From positions 1,364,001 to 1,428,000 of the forward strand of contig NC_064650.1 in assembly GCF_001723175.1 (NCBI RefSeq): 64,000 nucleotides of DNA, given 5' to 3'. This document shows positions 23,256 to 33,993 of this stretch, piece after piece. The position numbers and the translations under genes were made by a program. The DNA comes from Penicillium oxalicum. Taxonomy: Eukaryota; Ascomycota; Eurotiomycetes; Eurotiales; Aspergillaceae. The notes beneath the pieces were generated by a model that searched no databases, was not told where the DNA came from, and saw only the letters and a list, made by a program, of their open reading frames with translations. The first letter of the stretch is position 1, and each line of letters starts with the position of its first letter.

Positions 23256-24600
23256 ATGTCGTCACCACCCCCTTATCCAAACACATCCAATCCGCTCAAG
23301 CGGCCCTCTCTTTCTTCCTCTGCGTCACAACCCCTCGGCAAAAAGGCTCGCATGCACCCTCTCCGACAGACCTCATTTCCCAATGGTCTTGACGCCGCGG
23401 ATCGAAGCTTCGGCCCAACCAGTGATGCAGGCAGTGTGACGGGTAGTTTCACCGGTAGTATTGGGGGCGCCAGTGCCGATGGAGTTTTTGCGGTTGCTGC
23501 GCGCGGAAAGAAGCGCGGGCGAAAAAGTAAAGCCGAGAAGGAGCGGGAACGTGAGCGGGAAGATGCCATGAGCGCACGCGCTGGGGATGGCCGGCTTGGA
23601 TCTGTGGATGCTGAGGGCTCGGTTCGGGGTGGGATGGGCGGAGGAGGGGGAGGAACAGGTGGTGGTGGAGGGGACGACGCCGAAGATGATGAGGATGATG
23701 ATGAAGGTGAATTGTTGGGGAGGGAAGAAGGGACAACGGACACGGAGGCCGAGAAGAAGAATTTGGCGTATGTTGATACGATCCTCTCTTTTTCGGAGAG
23801 TGGATTGATTTTCTGATACAGCTCACTAACCTTCCTCCAGTATCTTGGTCGACGCTTTCAACCCTCAACAATCAGAGCGATATGATCTGTTCAAACGAGC
23901 CAAGCTTCGAAAAGAATCTCTCCGTCGGATTGTGAACCATGCACTCTCCCAATCTGTTCCAGCCAGTGTGGTAACTACAGTCAACGGTTTCACAAAGGTC
24001 TTTGCCGGAGAGATGATCGAAAAGGCCCGCACCGTCCAGGCCGAATGGGCAGACGCTTTCGATGAATCCGCTCGAGCGGCCTTTGAAGCTGAAGAAGCCG
24101 CCGCCGAGAAAGCCGCTCAGGCTAGAGCCGATGCCGCCGCCGCCGCCCAAGCCAAAGCTGCGACGCCCACACCATCAAGCACACCTGCTCCAGCATCCAG
24201 CTCAGCTCCCACCAGCAACGGCATCAAAAAGGAGCCATCCGCCACCGATCACAACAAACTGTCTTCTACCCCAATCAATCAAAATCATAACAACTCCACG
24301 TCCTCCCCTGCGCCACCTCCCGTCTCCCACGCCTCTCCCTCCCCATCCCTCTCCAAACCTGCTACCATCTCCACACCAAGTTCAGCACCCCTTCGCCCAA
24401 AAAGAGAATTCCGCCCACCTCCCAACCCCCATCGTGGTCAACTTTTGCCGTCCCATCTGCGAGAGGCCCTTCGCCGATACAAGCGTGACGGTGAAGGGGG
24501 CGGCGTGGGTTTCTCAGGCTTGAGTATGGATAATCTCGGAGTGAAGGGCTCCGTGACCTGGAGTTCTGGCAGCATTGGAGGCCGACGGCTTTTCCGTTGA
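23256..24600 (+). CDS. taf11: Transcription initiation factor TFIID subunit TAF11
   Basis: Histone-fold TFIID subunit that pairs with TAF13 and contacts TBP/TFIIA. Exons 23256-23767 and 23841-24600 give 423 aa. The N-terminal 170 residues are disordered: a basic patch GKKRGRKSKAEKERERERED, a Gly-run, then an acidic run. The histone fold straddles the intron: ILVDAFNPQQSERYDLFKRA, LRKESLRRIVNHALSQSVPA, and VTTVNGFTKVFAGEMIEKAR (about residues 171-245). The remainder is Ala/Pro/Ser-rich, ending with PPPNPHRGQLLPSHLREALRRYK, a C-terminal extension helix seen in TAF11 proteins. The first true ATG in frame (23256, context CACAATGTC) is used. Confidence 0.93.
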
Positions 24601-25227
24601 TTTAGAAGGGGAGGGCAGAGTCAGACATTCGAACGAGTTCATCCTGGTCTGTGTTCGCTGGGATAATTCGACATGAACATGTTTGACCGGAGGGCTGTCA
24701 CTTGTCCCAAGTTGGAGAGGACAAGCTCCGCTTAATAGAAACCACTTTAGTTGGAGAGGAGATTTTCCATCCGTATATCCACGATACCAAATTCCATTAA
24801 TGGAGGCTCTTTCTTTTTAGCCTGTCTTGAATTTCACATTATATGTTCCGTGTTACATGTAAGCTCGTGTGCTCTGATCTATCATGAAGATTGACAGGTA
24901 TACTCGACTGTATGCCTTTCGCACCGGTGCGTGTTTAATTGCCGACCACGCCACTGCCAGCATATCCTCTGGATTTTTTGGGGGGGGGGGGGGGTGGGCT
25001 CGCATGGAGACCGAACTCCATGGGATGAAGGATCGTGTTCGCTGGGGAATCAGGATGAAGCCCAACAAATGCATACATAACGGCGAATAGATGGAAAAAA
25101 AGAGATCTTATTCAGTAATACAGGACAAAGACCCTGTCCAAAAATCCAGGCGCCGTAATTGTACAGTTTATACACAATTGGAAAGGATGAAGCGAGGGGA
25201 AGGGAAACAAAAGGACCGAGGAGAAAA
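24601..25227. other. Convergent 3' region between taf11 and oxa1
   Basis: Shared downstream region of two convergent genes. It contains a 15-base G homopolymer at 24980-24994 and no coding signal. Confidence 0.5.
24980..24994. repeat. Poly-G homopolymer (15 bases)
   Basis: Uninterrupted run of 15 G on the plus strand, followed by TGGG, between the convergent taf11 and oxa1 genes. Confidence 0.85.
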
Positions 25228-26861
25228 TCACTTTCTCCGCGAGTGGCTCTTTCGTCCAGCAGATTGGAAGTTCTTGGTCGCATTTTGAGCCTTCTCCCGC
25301 TCGGCGGCCAAAGCCCGCATGTGCGCAGCCCGACGGGCGTGGTTGCGTTCCTCGCGCAGCGCAGCCTCGCGAGCCTGCGCCTCCTGCTCGTATCGTTCGG
25401 CCGCACGCTGAGCCTCCTCGCTCAGGCGAGGTTTAGCGGCGATGGAGCCATCTGCGTTCTTGGTAGCATTTCCCTTGACTTCGCTCCACTTCTCCGAGAC
25501 CTCTTGACGAGCCTTGGAGCTCCAGGAGGAGATGTTCTTTTGCACGCGGTCAATGGCGCTGACGTTGGATTCAGGGACGGCCGCCTCTTGTTGTTTGAAC
25601 TTCTCTGGGTTCTGCTGGAGCTCAGCCAGACGAGCCTGCAGCTGCTCGAGGTTGCTCAAATCTTGAGGGGCCTGAGCCCTCCTGGGAATCGCCATGCCCA
25701 TTGCGCTGCGGAAGGCGCTGTTGTTGATAATATACGCCTGCAAAAGACCCAGCACACCGGTGGACAAGAAGTAAAGCTGCAGGGCACCGGGCTGGAAAGC
25801 CATGAAAGCGAACGAAACAGCAGGAAGACCAAGCAGCATCGCTTTACCAGCTGAGGTTTGAAGGATATCCATGGTACCAGTCTCACCTCCTCTCTATTAT
25901 TTGGATATTTCCTATGATCAGCACCATTCTACTCACCATGGAATCTCGCGGGAAGAAGCACCACAACATACCTTGAGTGTGAGATATAAACATCCAGAGG
26001 TGATCACAGGGATCAAATACATGGGATCAGCCACGGTCAGATCATTCAACCACAACGCCGACTCGGTCAACAGCCCGGGCACCGGCAGCGCGGTCATACC
26101 GCGGACAACACGGAAAATACCATAGCCCAGGGGAATTTGAAGCATGGGAACAAAGGCCTTGTAGGACTTGATACCGTGCTCTGCCTGGATCTTGTCCAGC
26201 TCCGCCTTCTTGATCTGCATCAGCTGTGTCTGCCCCTCCACTCGGGCCTTCATCATCTCGTGACGGATCGGATCGATGACGGATCGGGCGTTATGAGTAC
26301 GAGCGCCGGTATCTGAAGCACCCATGGTTGGCTTGAACAGGGCGATACGCACGAGGACGGCGGCGCTGACAATACTCGCCCACCACGGAAGCCCCGTCCA
26401 CACGTGAATGTGTTCGATGACATATTGAAGCAGAGAGGAAGGCCCCCAGCCGTAGTCTAGGCCCAGCTCCTTCAAGTATCCAATCTTTTCGGGGATTTGA
26501 GAAATGTCGAAACTCACGTCTGACGGGTCAATTGGAGTCGTTGACTCGGCGACGGGGGCAGGATCCGGGATAGATGATGTCGAGTTAAAGCGAAGCGCAG
26601 CAGGACCCGCCGCCAAAGTCGTGTAACGCCATGGGATAGTAGCAGATGATGTCAAAGTCAATTGACTCTTCTGGCCGGGGAAATACTTCGGCCTCAAAGT
26701 AGAGATCTGGGAAGGCACAGTGATTAGATGGTGATACTCATTACCGCATGAGGCTCCTTTGATTCACGAACCGATCGGACTGATCGAGGGTGGTTAGCAA
26801 GCCTTTGTCGCACCAACGCAGCGGCTAAACTGGGCCCTCTCAGGCCAGTGGATCCCATCAT
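25228..26861 (-). CDS. oxa1: Mitochondrial inner-membrane insertase OXA1 (YidC/Oxa1/Alb3 family)
   Basis: Inserts mitochondrially encoded and conservatively sorted proteins into the inner membrane, docking the mitoribosome through its C-terminal tail. Exons on the minus strand are 26861-26772, 26706-25972 and 25893-25228 (496 aa). The first exon is Arg/Leu/Ser-rich (MMGSTGLRG...), a typical presequence. The insertase core runs WASIVSAAVLVRIALFKP, then YKAFVPMLQIPLGYGIFRVV, YLIPVITSGCLYLTLK, and after intron 2 RGGETGT and LPAVSFAFMAFQPGALQLYF. The C-terminal 140 residues are a basic coiled coil (YEQEAQAREAALREERNHAR), the ribosome-binding tail. The donor of intron 1 is GTTCGT, non-canonical at position 3; an alternative in-frame donor would leave a 38-bp intron, judged too short. 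Confidence 0.92.
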
Positions 26862-27509
26862 TTCTCTGTTGACGGATTCAAGTGGAATGGGAAGTAATGT
26901 TGATCGCAGAGGACGGGACCATCGCGACTACACCGCACCCTGTTGCGGAGACTTTTTTTCTGCCGGGCGGAGACACCGGTAAACATCCAGATCCGAGGAC
27001 CGAGTCACGATTCAGGTTGCTGGCGGTTTTTGCTGGAGGTGCACTCAGATCGCGGTGGAGTCTGTCTCTATCTATGTCAGGCGCTGACCATGACATTTAC
27101 AATAGGCATGCATCCGTGAATGTCTTTTTTTGGGGCAAATCGGGAAGAGCGAGAGGGATCTGTGCAAGGGTTATTATTACCCACATCACGTCGCACTCTC
27201 TCAACCAAAATGCGGAGCAAGGTTGGCCTTCCGAGAGAAACCATTACCAAAAACACTGCCAGATGAAGAGAGAAAAAAAAGTGAATTCGCCAGGCGCCAG
27301 CTGAGCAGTCTATTTACATGTGTAATATGCCAAAGGTGGTTCACTACCAGGTGCTTTCTGGACCACCATAAGCCAGTTCTGTGTATCCGATTTTGCATCC
27401 GCTGGTTGATATAAGGACTGGAGATCAAGACGTGAGAGTGTTCTTCAAATGGAGCACTCATACGCACACGCATGTATGTAATATTTTGGAATATATGCTT
27501 GTGTCCATT
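26862..27509. other. Intergenic region between oxa1 and mim1
   Basis: Promoter/leader of oxa1 at the left and the 3' flank of mim1 at the right. No coding frame with bias was found; ORF-like stretches (for example 26882-27304) have no recognisable content. Confidence 0.45.
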
Positions 27510-27968
27510 TTATTCAAGGGAAGTGGTATCTTTCAAGCCCGCCGCAGAAGTAAACCGCCTGCGCTCTGAAGGGAGCTCCCGAACCTCCACTCCAGGGCCT
27601 ACAGCATGTGCCCTGCGGTATGTTGGGAAAATCTGGAAGCGGAAAATGGAGCATTAGCACAGCGCACGTTGGCCTAAGTCATGAACCCATCGGGTACCGA
27701 CCTTGGTACTGGACCATCCGAGTCGGAAGGCTGCTTCATGAGCGAAGAGCTCACCGAAGCCCAGCATGAGTCCGTTCACGAACGGAAGGAATAGATTGAT
27801 TGCAGCACCCCGAATCAGACCCCACACTGAAGGTGGCTTGTAGAGAATCATTGGTGAATCTGATGTGGAAGGGGGCGATGATGGCGACTCGTAGTTTTCC
27901 GAATCGGAAGGGACCGTCATGGCCGAGTCGAACAGCTCGACCCGCGAGCCCGTAGTATCGGAGGACAT
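27510..27968 (-). CDS. mim1: Mitochondrial outer-membrane import protein MIM1 (TOM13 family)
   Basis: Subunit of the MIM complex, which inserts alpha-helical proteins into the mitochondrial outer membrane. Exons 27968-27702 and 27632-27510 give 129 aa. The single conserved membrane segment is LIRGAAINLFLPFVNGLMLG followed by FGELFAHEAAFRLGWSSTK, the TOM13 signature. The second exon encodes IFPTYRRAHAVGPGVEVREL, matching the R-rich, PGVEVR-containing tail I expect in filamentous-fungal orthologues. The intron (27701-27633, 69 bp) has a non-consensus GTCGGT donor but a good GTGCTAAT branch and CTTCCAG acceptor. Read-through of the intron would end the protein after 104 residues. Divergent to ubx1. 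A 60-codon ORF lies 46 bp upstream. Confidence 0.85.
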
Positions 27969-28014
27969 GGCAGGAAGGTTGTGATGAGAATGAGAGGATT
28001 CCGTCGTGGAAGCT

Positions 28015-28197
28015 TCACAGTATCCAGTGACTGGTCAGGTACTTGAGCGGCCGTGGATATGAATCGCGTGGGTTTGGTCGGTAGTCGACGAGCAGCGGTC
28101 CAGATGCTCCCTCGTTGAAGATGCGGATCGCGGGCAGCTGACTGGTCACCTGGTGAGGGACGACCGGCTCCTGCTCTGCCCTGACGGCGGTGGACAT
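28015..28197 (-). CDS. Possible small protein ORF (60 aa) immediately upstream of mim1
   Basis: ATG-initiated minus-strand frame of 60 codons starting MSTAVRAEQEPVVPHQ and ending LTSHWIL. Of its 59 codons after the ATG, about 43 end in G or C, similar to real genes here. It contains no signal peptide or membrane segment and I do not recognise it. The stop is 46 bp before the mim1 ATG, so the two may share a transcript; it could be a uORF-like cistron, a separate short gene or an artefact. Low confidence. Confidence 0.35.
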   Translation of the reverse strand: MSTAVRAEQEPVVPHQVTSQLPAIRIFNEGASGPLLVDYRPNPRDSYPRPLKYLTSHWIL

Positions 28198-28871
28198 GAT
28201 TATGTCAGCACATTTGCCGGGGGGACTGCATCAAAGTTCACTTGGTGATGGATAATGGAAGGCTGGCCTTTTGGCAGAGTGTATCATACTTATCTTAAAG
28301 CTCAAGACCAATATCGTGGAGACTGCTTCAATATTGAAGGGCATTACAATAGAATAAAACATTATGATAAGGCAAGTTAGTAGGCTCCGGGGGTCAATTG
28401 TAAGCTTCGGGAGCTATGAAAGCATCGGCGCTTGGACGTCCCCCGCACTGGTTATGAACAGCAATACTGTACTTGGATAATCGCCCAATTTACACCCATA
28501 CATAGTCAGTTCAAAACTCATACGAAACATATTCCTGGAACTACCGCTCTATGATACAGGTGCTCACAATTTTCCCGGCAGAAGCATTAGAGTGAGTCGA
28601 GTCAATGAAATTTTTGGCCTCAGGCGCCCAGAGAAAAGATCGGAAGATCCTCCGCTCCGGTGGACCAATTGCGAGTGACGTACCCGGTACTTACCTACAG
28701 TACCAGCTCGAATTGGGATTATTGACAATCACCTCAGCTGTTGACACCTTTCCCCCATCTAGCTTCGTTGCTCGAATTTGACCCAGATCAGGGCTTCCCG
28801 TTGTATTCGAGGCACAGATACCACGACCTTTGAAAATCATCTCCTCAAAGCCTTTCCCAACTACACTAGCC
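28198..28871. other. Divergent promoter region between mim1 side and ubx1
   Basis: AT-richer intergenic stretch of about 670 bp that should hold both promoters. No motif I can name with confidence. Confidence 0.45.
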
Positions 28872-30200
28872 ATGGATTACAACCCCGCAGAGCACGACGA
28901 GGTCGTGTCTCAGTTCTGCAACATGACAGGGACTAAACCCTCCGAGGTAAACATGATCCCGCGATTGATCTGAATACCACAGAGCTGACTTTATTTCCGC
29001 TTCGTGATAGGCTCAGGAATATCTTTCTGCCAATGGCTGGGATGTGGAAGCTGCGGTGACCGAATACTTTGCCGAGCAAGATGAAGCTTTGCAGGAAACA
29101 GAAACAAGCGCTGGTCAGAGACTAGGTACAGAGCAGGCTGCTTCCACGGCCGGTGGTGGCCGCACACTTGGTGGAGAGCCCGTGTCTGCTACATCCTCTG
29201 CAGCTCCCCAAGCCCCGTCGTCCAGTCGACGCACTGCTCCCAAGAAGAAGTTCGCTACCCTTGGTGACTTTGCAACAGCGAGTGCTGGCGATACATCATC
29301 AGAGGATGGCTCGGAAGACCAAGACTTTTTTGCGGGTGGTGAGAAATCGGGTCTGGCGGTGCAAAACCCCGATGACTTGAAACGAAAGATTCTGGAGAAG
29401 GCCCGCAGGTAAGACTCGAGCACAAAGGTGTATTTAGCACTCGAGATCTATCACTGACAGTCTCCACTAGAGCTCAACCTCCTTCCTCAGAGGAGCCTCA
29501 ATCCCGGCCTTCCCATTTCACTGGGACCGCCCGAACGCTTGGTGGCGATGATGCCCCGAGTCGTGTAATTGAAGCCCCTTCCGAACCTCAGTCACAGCGG
29601 CCCCAACGGGTCCATCGAACCCTTCACTTTTGGGCTGATGGTTTCTCCGTCGATGACGGAGAGCTCTATCGGACTGATGATCCTCGCAATGCGGAGATCC
29701 TGGAGGGTATCCGCCAGGGCCGCGCCCCTTTGACGATTATGAACGTGCAGGCCGGACAGGAAGTGGACGTGGAGCTGAAGCAGCATGAGGAGAACTATGT
29801 GAAACCAAAGCCCAAGTACAAGCCTTTCTCTGGCGTGGGTCAGCGTCTCGGAAGCCCTACGCCTGGCGTTCAGAGCACACAGCCCTCCGCTTCGACCGCC
29901 ACTACCACTCCCCAGGCCTCTTCATCGGAGCCTCCCAAGCCAAAGGTGGATGAATCGCAACCCACCGTCACCCTACAGATTCGCCTGGGAGATGGTACTC
30001 GGCTGACTTCCCGGTTCAATACTACGGCCACTATTGGAGACGTGTACGACTTCGTCACTGCTGCTAGCCCCGATGCTCGCAGTCGTGGGTGGGTGTTAAT
30101 GACCACATTCCCCAGCAAGGAATTGAGTGACAAGGCCGTGACTCTTGCCGATCTACCCGACTTCAAGCGAGGCGGCGTGGTCGTTCAGAAGTGGTCCTAA
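28872..30200 (+). CDS. ubx1: Cdc48/p97 adaptor UBX1 (Shp1/p47 type: UBA-SEP-UBX)
   Basis: Adaptor that brings ubiquitylated substrates to the AAA ATPase Cdc48 and regulates PP1/Glc7. Exons 28872-28946, 29011-29408 and 29471-30200 give 400 aa. Domain order follows Shp1: an N-terminal UBA-like fold (VVSQFCNMTG, AQEYLSANGWDVEAAVTEYF), a Ser/Thr-rich linker with FATLGDFATAS, then GRTLGG motifs that flank the SEP domain (HRTLHFWADGFSVDDGELYR, IRQGRAPLTIMNVQAGQEVD; about residues 210-275), and a C-terminal UBX domain (VTLQIRLGDGTRLTSRFN to FKRGGVVVQKWS; about 320-400). Length is close to yeast Shp1 (423 aa). Confidence 0.95.
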
Positions 30201-30623
30201 ATAACCTCACTCTTTTTTAATCCTTCCTTGATGCCAATATTCTCCGGCTTTGTTCCATCGGTGGCGAAGAAACCCCAAGTGAATTCTCAGAGTATTCGAA
30301 GGAATTTACTTTGACATTAAGTGTGACAGGGGTACCAGCTTTGTCAAGTTTATTTGACATATCCAGTAATGACCGTTACAATTGTAGGGACATCTTGAGG
30401 TGATTGTCGCCTTGAGAGTGACTTCAGGCAGCGTCTACCGTTTCTTCCGATGGCCATTCGTAGAATCCATAAGAACCACTTGTCGACCGCTGCGCAATTG
30501 CGATGCTTTAGTCAGAGACCCGGCGATTGATAAGCTTCCGAGGTCGGCTCCCCACCATTCCATGAATCGTTCCTCTTCTTTCTAATCCCCCCTTCCAAGG
30601 AGTATTATACTTCCCACGCAGAC
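30201..30623. other. Intergenic region ubx1-cfd1
   Basis: 3' flank of ubx1 and short promoter of cfd1. Nothing else recognised. Confidence 0.45.
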
Positions 30624-31805
30624 ATGCCTTTAGACGGAGTGAAAAATATCGTGCTGGTAAGTCTATCCAGCGTCTTTCCTGATCCATGTCTCGCACACCT
30701 TGCCCTGAACGAGTCCAAATCCCTCCGCTGCAGTTTTTGCTCCGGCTCTGGGGAGAAAACGTGCTTATCGATAACAAAATGCATGAGGGGCAACGAGACG
30801 CAGTATCATCACGCGGTGACGTGTGCACGAGCAAAGAGCTAATTGGAAATCCTTGCGGCCCAGGTTCTTTCTGGCAAGGGAGGAGTGGGGAAATCCTCAG
30901 TGACCCTTCAGCTTGCGCTCGCGCTATCGCTCCAGGGCAAATCAGTCGGCATTCTCGACATCGACTTGACCGGCCCCTCCATTCCCAGACTCGTTGGCTT
31001 GGAAGGTGCCAAGATCACCCAATCGCCCACTGGATGGCTCCCTGTACCCGTCCATGAGGCGGTCGGCACACCGAGTGATCATGGGACATCTTCCGTGGAG
31101 ACGTCTCCAGCTCGGGGCTCCCTCCGCTGCATGTCCCTCGGCTTCCTCCTGCGAGACCGTGGCGACGCTGTCATCTGGCGTGGGCCGAAAAAGACCGCTA
31201 TGATCCGTCAATTCCTCTCAGACGTCTCCTGGGGCTCGACAGACTATCTGTTGATCGACACACCGCCAGGCACAAGTGACGAGCATATTGCGCTCGCGGA
31301 GCAGCTTCTCACATTATCATCCACAGACGTGGCCGTTGCAACACAGATGAACTTGCCTCGTCTCCAGGGCGCGGTGCTTGTCACGACGCCACAAGCGGTT
31401 GCAACCTCGGATGTGCGGAAGGAAGCCAACTTTTGCGTCAAGACCAGTATCCCGATTCTGGGCGTGATTGAGAATATGTCGGGCTACGCGTGCCCATGTT
31501 GCGGCGAGGTCAGCAACTTGTTCTCTAGCGGTGGGGGAGAGGTCATGGCTCAGCAATTGAACATTCCTTTCTTGGGCCGTGTCCCTGTGGACGTGAAGTT
31601 TGGAGAGTTGGTGGAGGGGAAATTGGAAATCGACACTGACGACGAGGATGAGGACGAGGACCAGGACGAGGACGAGGACACGAAGACCGTGCAGTCAAAA
31701 ACCCCTGGTGAACCTGACCTGCGGCCTCTTGTTGAGAAATATCAGGAAGGCTGGTCATACCCTCGGTTTGAGGAGTTTGCGCGGGCTATTGTTGGAGGTG
31801 CATAA
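30624..31805 (+). CDS. cfd1: Cytosolic Fe-S cluster assembly factor CFD1 (NBP35/Mrp family ATPase)
   Basis: Scaffold of the cytosolic iron-sulfur assembly machinery, working as a hetero-complex with Nbp35. Exons 30624-30656 (11 codons) and 30864-31805 give 324 aa. Splicing creates the deviant Walker [21 protein letters not shown] (GKGGVGKS at residues 15-22). Other family motifs are [34 protein letters not shown] (switch region) and the cluster-binding YACPCCGE (CxxC type) near residue 230. It lacks the N-terminal ferredoxin-like extension that distinguishes Nbp35. A run of Asp/Glu codons (about residues 264-278) forms an acidic insertion before the conserved C-terminus [20 protein letters not shown]. 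The single intron is long for this region (207 bp). Confidence 0.94.
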
Positions 31806-32182
31806 ATACAGCAACGTTTCTCGACTTTTGGTCAGCCCTCCATGCAAAGCCACTCGGAAAAGGAAAAGTTGACCAGTGGTTTGACGAGGTGCAAGGGGCC
31901 CCTCCCCCTCCCTCCCCTCTTATGAAGTGCATAGTTTTGGCTTCTGCATTGCATTGGCACCGGCGTTATGTTCCATTCTATTTGCGGATGTGTTCTTTCT
32001 GAACCCTACTCAAGGTACTGAGACTTCCAACCACGATTGCCGTATATTTTGAAAAGCATAATTTCATTCAAGTTTCATGTCAGCGTTGCCATATATCATA
32101 TATTCATCACGCGGGATATCAAAGCGTATCAAAAATCATTTCACATCATATCAGTCGTCATTCGTTATAAAAGCACGGCATT
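31806..32182. other. Convergent 3' region cfd1 / hypothetical gene
   Basis: 377 bp, AT-rich, with a C-rich patch near 31900. Shared 3' flank; no coding signal. Confidence 0.45.
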
Positions 32183-33481
32183 TCAAGGTCGACCCTGAAA
32201 ATCAGAGGACGCAGCCGGCATGGAGGTGCGCTCTTGGGTGGCTTGCCTCAGCATGTCTCGCAAGTAGTCCTCGGCGGACTTCAGGTCAGATCGGGCATTG
32301 GGCTCAGCGCCTCCGCCCGTCGATTTCAGCCATCCAAGCAAAGACCGAATCACGCCCGTTGTCGTCCAGCTGTCAGAAATCGGTGCACTATCGAAATGAC
32401 ATGCACTGGGTGATACTTTGCTTCCACCATCTCGGCACCGCTCATTGTCTTGTGCGTCGAGGTAAACTTCCGAGACAACAGCTGGAGTGGACATGTCTTG
32501 TTGCGACAGTCCAGGGTGTCCAGAGAGATCATGATGACCCAGAAGGCTTCGGCTAGAAGTACCCACGCTTGCAGGATATTCAAGAATTGCCGGAAGAGTC
32601 AGCTCCACCGGTCTTGCAGCCAAAAGTGAATGCTCGGGCAGGTTGGCAGGGTGTGCTGCCGGGAACGCTGGCGAGCTTCCGTTTGATTCCAAGGCCGCTC
32701 CAGCATACCGACCATTTTCGAGGTAGTGGAAAAACGTGAGTGGGTGTCTTTCCCGGGATTCGCTAATGTGAGAGTCTCCTTCCAGTCCGATAGCACTCCC
32801 ATCGGCCGCACGTTGTTCGTCATTGGAGCTGGCTTCATCGACCGGTCTCAAGCCCCCTACTGACGAGGCACGGATCTCGCCCAGAGGAGCAATGTGACTG
32901 CCATACTCATTGGCAAGGCTGAGCTTGCTTCGACCGCATATCTCGGCAATGGAGTCTAGCGTGTCACCGATCTCACGGTCGATCGCCAGCAGGATACTGT
33001 CAATACTGAAGTCCTTGTCCGACGGGAACGGCGGATTCGGTGGCGGAGGAGGAGCAGAAGAAGGCGAGCTCTGGGACCGGAAGAATGGAAACAATCGACG
33101 CGGAGACACGATCGATGACTTGCTCTTCGACACTCGGTTCTCATCGCTCGTGAAAGCTCTGACGAGAACGGGCTGCGAGGGCCCTACTGACGGCTGTGTA
33201 GCATTAGGATCAGAACCCGAACCCATGCCATCTTGGGTAGCGACGAGCTGGTGGTCAACTTGTGTCTCGCGCGATGTCGTAAACTCTTCATCAAACATTG
33301 ATTCGATTTCTGGAAATGACTCATACTGCCGCCAGGTAGAGCCACAGATCGGGTTCGAATCGCACGATGACTCTGGCATGGATGTATGCGCGGGGAACCG
33401 CCGCGACCACTCTCGACGAGGAGAAGAGCTCGATGGCAGTCGAGGGCCGTCTTGGTGTGCGGCGTCGTGGTCTCTCTCCAT
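32183..33481 (-). CDS. Hypothetical fungal protein, mostly disordered (432 aa)
   Basis: Single-exon frame of 432 aa from the ATG at 33481 to the stop at 32183. I do not recognise a named family. It is Ser/Pro-rich and largely disordered. Two parts look folded: FSIDSILLAIDREIGDTLDS followed by IAEICGRSKLSLANEYGSHI (about residues 160-200), which resembles a conserved motif block of uncharacterised Eurotiales proteins, and the C-terminal TTGVIRSLLGWLK and SAEDYLRDMLRQA helices. No signal peptide or membrane segment. Convergent to cfd1 and divergent to cog2, 512 bp away. Codon bias is GC3-rich, which supports a real gene. Confidence 0.75.
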   Translation of the reverse strand: MERDHDAAHQDGPRLPSSSSPRREWSRRFPAHTSMPESSCDSNPICGSTWRQYESFPEIESMFDEEFTTSRETQVDHQLVATQDGMGSGSDPNATQPSVGPSQPVLVRAFTSDENRVSKSKSSIVSPRRLFPFFRSQSSPSSAPPPPPNPPFPSDKDFSIDSILLAIDREIGDTLDSIAEICGRSKLSLANEYGSHIAPLGEIRASSVGGLRPVDEASSNDEQRAADGSAIGLEGDSHISESRERHPLTFFHYLENGRYAGAALESNGSSPAFPAAHPANLPEHSLLAARPVELTLPAILEYPASVGTSSRSLLGHHDLSGHPGLSQQDMSTPAVVSEVYLDAQDNERCRDGGSKVSPSACHFDSAPISDSWTTTGVIRSLLGWLKSTGGGAEPNARSDLKSAEDYLRDMLRQATQERTSMPAASSDFQGRP

Positions 33482-33993
33482 TACGGCTCTGTTGCGATTT
33501 GGGAAGTGAATCCACTCTTAGGGAATTCTCGCAAAAATTTCTTGAGCTCGACGAGTATCGCTGGATGATATAGTTTGCAAGTGGAGCGCCGCTCAGACGT
33601 GCCGGGCAAGTATGTCCTGCGGGGAGATGATCTATAGCCGGATTCGAATTGGCAGGTCAAGGTACGCCTTGATTTGGTTTGCAGGCACTGCCTATTTGGG
33701 AAGTATGTTGGCAAAGCACACAGGAGCAAGAGACTTCAAAGATGCTTGAAGACCACAGAAACAAAGCATAGAGAGGAAAAAAAGACAGCTCTATCACTCA
33801 AGAACAGGCACTGCGACGAGCCCAACGTGCCTCCACAGGGGAACGGACTTGAAAGTTGGGGGCCCAGTCGGCGGCCAGATCCCCGCCAAGACGCGACGGG
33901 CGGTTGGACTTGGGCGTCAAGCTCCCCACTTGGACTGACTTGCATCGTGACAGCAATACCCCCCTCCCCAAGTGTGTGTGTGTGTTGCACGCC
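33482..33993. other. Divergent promoter between the hypothetical gene and cog2, with a (GT)7 run
   Basis: 512 bp holding both promoters. A (GT)7 microsatellite at 33972-33985 sits 8 bp before the cog2 ATG, so it is in the mRNA leader. Confidence 0.55.

Noticed and set aside
26707..26744. 38-bp intron alternative in oxa1 (donor GTAATG)
   Set aside because: Also in frame, but shorter than any other intron here; the 65-bp version with donor GTTCGT and a CTAAT branch site is preferred.
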